This document shows, one piece after another, positions 6,796 to 10,959 of a stretch of 10,959 nt of DNA. The notes under the pieces were generated by a model. That model did not search any database. It saw only the letters and a list, made by a program, of their open reading frames with translations, and had not been told where the DNA came from. How positions within the stretch are numbered: position 1 is the stretch's first letter; each line of letters begins with the position of its first letter. Position numbers and translations under genes: made by a program. This DNA is from a bacterium. GTDB lineage: Bacteria; Babelota; Babeliae; Babelales; JABDEC01. Where the stretch lies: positions 1-10,959 of the forward strand of contig CANKVQ010000011.1 in the NCBI GenBank assembly GCA_947486885.1. Reading direction: 5' to 3'.

Positions 6796-7875
6796 TTGAA
6801 GTATTTACGATTATTACTATTACTAATTCTAGGGGTTAATTTACATGCTGAACAATTATATAAATGGGCAGTAATTGGTGCTGGTCCAGCTGGAATTATT
6901 AGTATCGCTCAACTTTTAGAACATGGTGTCAACGATCATGATATTGTGTGGATCGATCCTGAATTTGCTACCGGCCGATTAGGAAAATATTATGGTAATG
7001 TTCCCAGCAATCAAAAAGCATATCGTTTTACTAGCTTTTTAGAAAAATCTACCATTTTTGCTAATTTTGATTCACCAGCGATTCAAGCTATTAAAGCTTG
7101 CAATCAACAACAAGAACATCCCCTCCAGCTTGCAGTTGATGCTTTAAACGATATTACTAATTATCTTCGTACCCAAGTAATTTCAATGCAAACTACAGTA
7201 CAAGCTCTAGAGTCAGAACCAGACAAGCTCAGTAATAATTGGCGCTTAACTATTAATCAGCCAGCTCAAGCTAAAATCTTAGCTCAAAAAGTAATTTTAG
7301 CTGTTGGCGCGCACCCTAAAACACTAAATTATCAAAATATTACTGAAATACCACTAGATTTAGCACTTGATGTAACTAAATTAAGCACTTTAGTTACTAC
7401 TAATGATACTGTCATGGTAATTGGCAGTGCCCACTCTGCACTACTAATAGTAAAATATTTGCATGATTTTGGCGTTTAAAAAATTATTAATTTATATACT
7501 AAAGAGCCAACATTTAAACGTACTGGTGAATTAGAAGGAATTACCGCTTACTGGGCCCAATATGTCTTGCTACAAACACATCCAGCCAATATTGAACGAG
7601 TGCTTTTTGATCCTAAAACTATATCCCTATATTTAGCCCAGTCTACCAAAATAATTTATGCTTTTGGTTATGAACCCAACAAAATCTTGGTCAATGGATT
7701 AACACACTTAACTTGTGACCAAGCTACTGGTGTAATTCAAAAAAAACTTTATGGAATCGGCATTGCATTTCCAGAAATTGAGCAAAACAAAGACGGCTCT
7801 TGTGAAAAGGCGATTGGCCTGCATGCTTTCATAGATCGCATAAAACAACTTATGCCAGCTTGGCTACAAAAATAA
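6796..7875 (+). pseudogene. Exported FAD/NAD(P)-binding oxidoreductase interrupted by an in-frame TAA
   Basis: Two open segments in the same frame, separated by one TAA at 7477-7479 (codon 228 of 359), encode one flavoprotein. The TTG start at 6796 has AAGGGA 7 nt upstream. Residues 1-18 (MKYLRLLLLLILGVNLHA) are a signal peptide; the FAD-binding Rossmann motif VIGAGPAG follows at 26-33, then WIDPEFATGRLG (52-63) and NVPSN (68-72). VILAVGAHPK (166-175) is the typical second flavin segment, and VMVIGSAHSA (206-215) begins the NAD(P)-binding fold. The sequence after the TAA continues it without a gap (KIINLYTKEPT) and ends with YAFGYEPN and YGIGIAFPE, usual for the C-terminal FAD contact. The segment after the stop has no ribosome-binding site. 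Probably a recent nonsense mutation (for example AAA, CAA or GAA to TAA); stop readthrough or a base-call error are alternatives. Substrate unknown. Confidence 0.85.
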
Positions 7876-7894
7876 TTTAACTCGCCGAACAATT

Positions 7895-8875
7895 TTAGGC
7901 TTTCAAAATATCAGCTGGAATTAGTGCTTGCAAATCTTCTGGTAATGGACAAGTAAACTGATAATCAATCCCACAATATTCAAACTTAATCGCATACGCA
8001 TGTAATGCTTGCCTAGCGATCAATTTCGAGCTAGACCCGTAAATAGTATCTCCCAAGATTGGATGCCCTAGTGAGGCCATATGCACACGTATTTGGTGCA
8101 TGCGACCAGTTTCAGGTTGCACTTCGACTACAGCTAGATCATCTGCTAAATATTTTAAGACCCGATAAGCAGTTTTAGCCGTGCGGGCATTGCGATTACG
8201 AATTTCACTTAAATCTTTGACTACGGCCATTTTATTACGTTGTACTGGATGACGAGCAATAGCTAAATTAACCACACCCTGCAATTCTGGATGACCACGT
8301 ACTACTGCCAGATAAGTTTTATGGATGGTGCGCGCTTTGAATTTATCGCTGATTAGAGCTTGCGCAAAATTGTTGCGCGCTACTAACATTAAGCCCGAAG
8401 TCTGCAAATCTAATCTGTGTACTATTCCCGGCCGTTCAGCATAACCAACATGTGCGATTTCTTGAAATTTACTTAAAATCCAGTCGACTAAAGTCACGCC
8501 CGTAAAATCATGTTGTGGTGCATGAACCACCAAGCCTGCAGGCTTAGAGATTACTAAGAAATCTGGGTGGGTATGTAAAACCTGTACCCCTAAACTATCC
8601 TGATCAATCAGAACTTGTTTACTTGTTTGAGCCGGTGGGAACTTAACTAGTACTTGATCACCTAATTTTAGAGTAATTCCAGGCCGTTCAACAATTTTTT
8701 GATTAATAGTAACTAATTTATCAGTAATTAAGTTTTTAAAAAAAGAACGAGAATAAGCTGGAAACTGACTAGTAATAAAATTATCTAATCTAATCCCCAC
8801 ATTTTCTATAGTAATCGTAAATTCAAATTCTGCCTCTGGTGCAATTACTTTATCTGCTAATAACTCTGGTCCCAT
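7895..8875 (-). CDS. rluD: RluA/RluD-family 23S rRNA pseudouridine synthase
   Basis: Cytoplasmic enzyme that converts specific uridines of RNA, in RluD three sites in helix 69 of 23S rRNA, to pseudouridine. The protein has 326 residues, normal for RluD. An S4 RNA-binding domain lies at about 27-75 (IRLDNFITSQFPAYSRSFFK and ITLKLGDQVLVKFP). The catalytic domain starts with LVISKPAGLVVHAP (107-120); the active-site motif is RPGIVHRLDLQTSGLML (148-164) with Asp156 as the nucleophile. KTYLAVVRG (186-194) and TGRMHQIRVHMASLGHPILG (256-275) are the other conserved blocks. AGGGA lies about 6 nt before the ATG. Its stop is 19 bp from that of the convergent oxidoreductase pseudogene. The S4 domain and length favour RluD over RluA; RluC is possible, so the symbol is a best guess. 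Confidence 0.9.
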   Translation of the reverse strand: MGPELLADKVIAPEAEFEFTITIENVGIRLDNFITSQFPAYSRSFFKNLITDKLVTINQKIVERPGITLKLGDQVLVKFPPAQTSKQVLIDQDSLGVQVLHTHPDFLVISKPAGLVVHAPQHDFTGVTLVDWILSKFQEIAHVGYAERPGIVHRLDLQTSGLMLVARNNFAQALISDKFKARTIHKTYLAVVRGHPELQGVVNLAIARHPVQRNKMAVVKDLSEIRNRNARTAKTAYRVLKYLADDLAVVEVQPETGRMHQIRVHMASLGHPILGDTIYGSSSKLIARQALHAYAIKFEYCGIDYQFTCPLPEDLQALIPADILKA

Positions 8876-8969
8876 AAATTCCCTAATTTAGTACCGTTTA
8901 GACCCTGATTGAATTTGTTGATAAGTTTAATTTAACACAAACTTAAATATTTAACCAAAAGAGCTTAAT

Positions 8970-8997
8970 TAGACAAATTCATTAGATCCGCTATGTT
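8970..8997 (+). promoter_or_regulatory. Candidate mgtE promoter
   Basis: TAGACA (8970-8975) and TATGTT (8992-8997) with a 16-bp spacer lie about 60 bp before mgtE. Matches are 5/6 and 4/6. The 180-bp divergent gap between the rluD-like gene and mgtE also holds a weaker minus-strand candidate (TTGGTT and TTAAAT with 17 bp between) for the other gene. I see no M-box-like structure. Confidence 0.4.
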
Positions 8998-8998
8998 T

Positions 8999-9010
8999 TG
9001 GTAAGTACCA
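8999..9010. promoter_or_regulatory. Short palindrome in the mgtE leader
   Basis: TGGTA-AG-TACCA is a perfect 5-bp inverted repeat directly downstream of the candidate -10, at or just after the expected transcription start. It could be an operator half-site pair, but it is short and a chance occurrence is likely. Confidence 0.2.
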
Positions 9011-9055
9011 TCTTAAAAATTATCTTAAAACAATTTAGATTTCGGGAGAAATGGC

Positions 9056-10408
9056 ATGCAAGATAGCCAGATTTTTGAACGAATCAAGCAAAACATTCAA
9101 GCAATTATTAATCAAGAGAGCGATCTAGATCGCGAATTATGGGAAAAATTATTAAATTTACACCCGGCCGACGTTGCCCAATTTTTATCTGAAATCGAAC
9201 GGGAAGATTTTCAAGCACTTTTTATTAGCTTTCCTCAAGACACGCAAATTAAAATTTTTAAGTTTTTAAGTGAGCCACTACAAGCTTATGCGCTCTCTTT
9301 TTTAGACGATCAGGCCAAAGCTAATCTTCTAAAATCTATGCCTACTGACGAGCTGATTGATTTATTTGATATCATGTCAGATAAAGACTTAAAACATCTT
9401 TTTGGTTTATTGCAAAAAAAAGAGCGTGAACGAGTCTTGTCGCTCATGAAATTTAAGCCAGAATCTGCTGGTGGGATCATGGATATTGATGTAATCACTT
9501 TTTCGCCAGAATTTACAGTGGCTAATTGTATCCAGCTATTACAACGCTTACAACCTAATATTGAGCTGCACAAAAATATTTATGTCACCGGCGCTAATCA
9601 TAAATTACTAGGCCATATTCACTTAGAAGACTTGCTAATTCAAAAACCACAGGCCATTGTGAACGCTTTTATGCAAAAAGACGATTTAGTGATTAATGTT
9701 GGTGAAGATCAAGAAGTTGCCGCGCAAAAGATGAACCACTATCAACTAACTTCTGCACCAGTAGTTAGCGATGACAACGTACTTTTAGGGGTGATTCCCG
9801 CAGAGACTTTGATCGATATTATCGAAGCTGAATCTTCAGAAGACATTTATAAAATGTCTGCCATGACACCCATCAAGCAGACTTATTTTGAAACCCCATT
9901 TTTAAAGCTCTTTTACGAACGCAGCTATATCTTAATCGCACTGTTATTAATCGAATCTTTTTCTAGTATTATTTTACAAACCTTTGAAGCAACCATTATT
10001 GGCTTAATTGCGTTTATTCCCATGCTCACTTCAGCTGGTGGTAACACTAGTAGTCAGTCTTCAGCTTTAGCGATTCAGGGTTTAGCCGGCGGTGAAATTA
10101 CCTCCGCTAATTTTCAAAGATTTTTAAAAAGAGAACTTTTAATGGCTTTGGCGATTGCCTCGACATTGGGCGTAACTGGCTTTATTCGCATGCAATTTAG
10201 TCCCAATGCTAGTTTATTCAAAAGCTTAGCTGTCAGCGTAACATTGGCGATTATCGTCATGATCTCAGTCGCACTTGGCAGTTGCATACCAGTTCTGCTG
10301 AAGCGTCTAAGAATTGATCCGGCTTTCTCAGCCGGACCGTTCTTAGCAACTTTAATGGATATACTTGGTATCGTAATTTTTTGTTATATTAGCCAGTTAA
10401 TACTATAA
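9056..10408 (+). CDS. mgtE: MgtE-family magnesium channel/transporter
   Basis: Inner-membrane Mg2+ channel gated by cytosolic Mg2+ bound between its N-terminal and CBS domains. At 450 residues it is typical. Layout: MgtE N domain of alpha-helical repeats (about 30-130, with LHPADVAQFL at 35-44 and DELIDLFDIM at 98-107), two CBS domains (about 138-200 and 203-262, with SAGGIMD at 137-143 and TSAPVVSDD at 232-240), then a plug helix and five membrane segments (about 288-450). Pore signatures are PMLTSAGGNTSSQSSALAIQ (322-341) and DPAFSAGPFLATLMDILG (421-438); Asp435 corresponds to the pore aspartate of the family. In the first, Ser332 stands where a Gly is common (GGNxGxQ). The start is fixed by GGGAGAA (9044-9050) 5 nt before the ATG; an ATG at 9051 is out of frame. 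No obvious partner genes. Confidence 0.95.
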   Translation: MQDSQIFERIKQNIQAIINQESDLDRELWEKLLNLHPADVAQFLSEIEREDFQALFISFPQDTQIKIFKFLSEPLQAYALSFLDDQAKANLLKSMPTDELIDLFDIMSDKDLKHLFGLLQKKERERVLSLMKFKPESAGGIMDIDVITFSPEFTVANCIQLLQRLQPNIELHKNIYVTGANHKLLGHIHLEDLLIQKPQAIVNAFMQKDDLVINVGEDQEVAAQKMNHYQLTSAPVVSDDNVLLGVIPAETLIDIIEAESSEDIYKMSAMTPIKQTYFETPFLKLFYERSYILIALLLIESFSSIILQTFEATIIGLIAFIPMLTSAGGNTSSQSSALAIQGLAGGEITSANFQRFLKRELLMALAIASTLGVTGFIRMQFSPNASLFKSLAVSVTLAIIVMISVALGSCIPVLLKRLRIDPAFSAGPFLATLMDILGIVIFCYISQLIL

Positions 10409-10417
10409 AATATGGCC

Positions 10418-10712
10418 TTACAGATCACATCGCGCAGCAGAAGAATGATCTTCTTCGTTGTATGATATACATATTTGTGGTAAGGCATTTGAGCAACATC
10501 CATAATACGGACTGTCTGGAGCAACATTAGGGCGACAACATTTCGTGTCTTCATTGCATGGATTTCCTTGAGGAACACATGGTTTTTTATTTAATTTATC
10601 TGTAACTTTAAACGTGCTTTTTTTATTTGTTTCCTTAGTCTGCAAACCACTTTCAACTGAACCTATAACACACACACACACACAATAAAATACTCGCTAA
10701 TAACTTTTTCAT
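10418..10712 (-). CDS. Secreted eight-cysteine knottin-like peptide, frameshifted at a (TG)8 tract
   Basis: I do not recognise a named family. A strong ribosome-binding site and ATG (10712) open MKKLLASILLCVCVC, a clear signal-peptide start, but this frame stops at 10655-10653 after 19 codons. The frame that stays open from within the TG tract to 10418 encodes VIGSVESG, a Lys/Thr-rich spacer, then a domain with eight cysteines spaced C-x6-C-x5-CC-x12-CC-x7-C-x13-C. The opening PCVPQGNPCNEDTKCC has the C-x6-C-x5-CC spacing of inhibitor-cystine-knot peptides such as spider and cone-snail toxins. With 9 TG units the product would be about 98 residues, with a complete signal peptide; with 6 units about 96. 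With the 8 units present the two parts are out of frame. A GTG inside the tract (10681) is open but has no ribosome-binding site and lacks the signal peptide's basic start. It converges on mgtE with a 9-bp gap. Function unknown; a secreted toxin, inhibitor or host-directed effector is inference only. Confidence 0.6.
10669..10684. repeat. Dinucleotide microsatellite (CA)8, read as (TG)8 on the gene strand
   Basis: Eight perfect CA units on the plus strand, the only clear dinucleotide tract I noticed in the window. It lies within the hydrophobic core of the signal peptide of the Cys-rich gene, encoding alternating Cys and Val. Slipped-strand mispairing here would change the reading frame: 6, 9 or 12 units join signal peptide and Cys domain, 7 or 8 do not. 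Confidence 0.9.
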
Positions 10713-10720
10713 ACTCATAA

Positions 10721-10726
10721 CCTCCT
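10721..10726 (-). promoter_or_regulatory. Consensus ribosome-binding site AGGAGG of the Cys-rich gene
   Basis: A full AGGAGG on the minus strand lies 8 nt before the ATG at 10712 and 2 nt before another in-frame ATG at 10718; the spacing selects 10712. It is the strongest ribosome-binding site in the window. A TATAAA (10743-10738) sits just upstream but has no good -35, so I do not call a promoter. Confidence 0.8.
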
Positions 10727-10743
10727 AAATTTTAATTTTTATA

Positions 10744-10884
10744 ACTACAAACAATCTTTTACCTTTACAACTATTTTACAATGGCTCCTGTAAATGATCC
10801 GAAATGTTATCTATAGCATTCGCAAAACAAAATGTCCGAATTTATCCAACTTAAGATACCCCACCATCTAGGCATCCTGCTGTG
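10744..10884. other. Intergenic sequence with no recognised feature
   Basis: AT-rich DNA upstream of the Cys-rich gene. No frame of useful length, no clear promoter and no RNA gene seen. A GGCA/TGCC pair with an 8-base loop (10871-10886) touches the first hairpin of the next feature and may mark where that repeat begins. Confidence 0.4.
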
Positions 10885-10959
10885 CCCGCCATAGCTGAAA
10901 GCGACGGCTGGGAGTATTCTGCGCAGCTCATAGAGCATAGCAGAATGTATCGAAGGACG
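10885..10959. repeat. REP-like block of two similar hairpins, cut by the window end
   Basis: Two adjacent hairpins share one plan. First (10885-10912): CCCGCC pairs with GGCtGGG (one bulged T), a 3x3 internal loop (ATA/GAC), then GCT/AGC around a GAA loop. Second (10916-10946): ATTCTGC pairs with GCAGAAT, a 3x3 internal loop (GCA/ATA), then GCTC/GAGC around an ATA loop. The block is richer in G and C than its surroundings and ends in TCGAAGGACG, a string I recall from interspersed repeats in bacterial genomes; that recollection is not verified here. It has no open frame of note. A paired regulatory RNA structure or part of a gene beyond the edge are alternatives. Confidence 0.5.

Noticed and set aside
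7567..7875. Treating the downstream part of the oxidoreductase as its own gene starting at TTG 7567
   Set aside because: It is in the same frame as the upstream part, the TTG lies inside the conserved fold and has no ribosome-binding site; one gene broken by a stop explains it better.
9000..9055. M-box magnesium riboswitch before mgtE
   Set aside because: The leader is too short and too AT-rich to hold the multi-helix M-box; only one 5-bp palindrome is present.
10418..10681. Calling the Cys-rich protein as a simple gene starting with GTG at 10681
   Set aside because: The GTG is part of the TG repeat, has no ribosome-binding site and would leave a truncated leader, while a consensus site and a proper signal-peptide start lie just upstream in another frame.
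10832..10894. Short plus-strand frame beginning ATGTCCGAATTT
   Set aside because: Only 20 codons, no ribosome-binding site, and it runs into the hairpin block.

Overview
The window is AT-rich, densely packed bacterial chromosome with mostly short gaps, conserved housekeeping genes on both strands and no tRNA, rRNA, CRISPR array, transposase or phage gene. A BamD-like outer-membrane assembly protein, type II secretion/type IV pilus genes and signal peptides point to a diderm cell. Low GC, TTG starts, a decayed gene and a small Cys-rich secreted peptide gene fit a host-associated lineage. From general resemblance of the proteins I favour Candidatus Dependentiae (TM6) or a similar intracellular bacterium of protists, but this is an inference (about 0.5) and needs a phylogeny.

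Layout. 15-1289 (+): histidyl-tRNA synthetase (hisS), ending 8 bp from a convergent minus-strand operon. 3391-1298 (-): a BamD-like TPR protein, then yraN (UPF0102), then cdsA (phosphatidate cytidylyltransferase); yraN and cdsA overlap. A 250-bp divergent gap (3392-3647) with promoter-like motifs leads into a plus-strand run: an M48 metallopeptidase (3648-4487), a GspE/PilB secretion ATPase (4522-6219) and an overlapping GspH/FimT-type pseudopilin (6191-6712). Next is a signal-peptide-bearing FAD/NAD(P)-binding oxidoreductase gene (6796-7875), broken by one in-frame TAA at codon 228. Convergent to it lies an RluA/RluD-family pseudouridine synthase (8875-7895, -). A divergent promoter region follows, then mgtE (9056-10408, +), a CBS-domain Mg2+ channel.

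The most interesting part is the right end. On the minus strand, a perfect AGGAGG ribosome-binding site and an ATG open a signal peptide whose hydrophobic core is encoded by a (TG)8 dinucleotide tract. Immediately past the tract, the frame that continues is not the ATG frame but one encoding a lysine-rich spacer and an eight-cysteine domain with C-x6-C-x5-CC spacing, as in inhibitor-cystine-knot (knottin) peptides. Adding one TG unit, or losing two, would fuse signal peptide and cysteine domain into one open reading frame. This looks like a phase-variable secreted knottin-like peptide, caught in the OFF state, or else a sequencing error in the tract. Beyond it, the window ends in a GC-richer block with two hairpins of nearly identical architecture, resembling a REP-type interspersed repeat.

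Functionally the genes cover translation (hisS, rluD-like), envelope biogenesis (bamD-like, cdsA), protein quality control (M48), secretion or pilus assembly (gspE, gspH-like) and Mg2+ homeostasis (mgtE). The two genes most likely to reflect lifestyle, the exported flavoprotein and the Cys-rich peptide, are both interrupted in this copy: one by a nonsense codon, one by a repeat-length frameshift.
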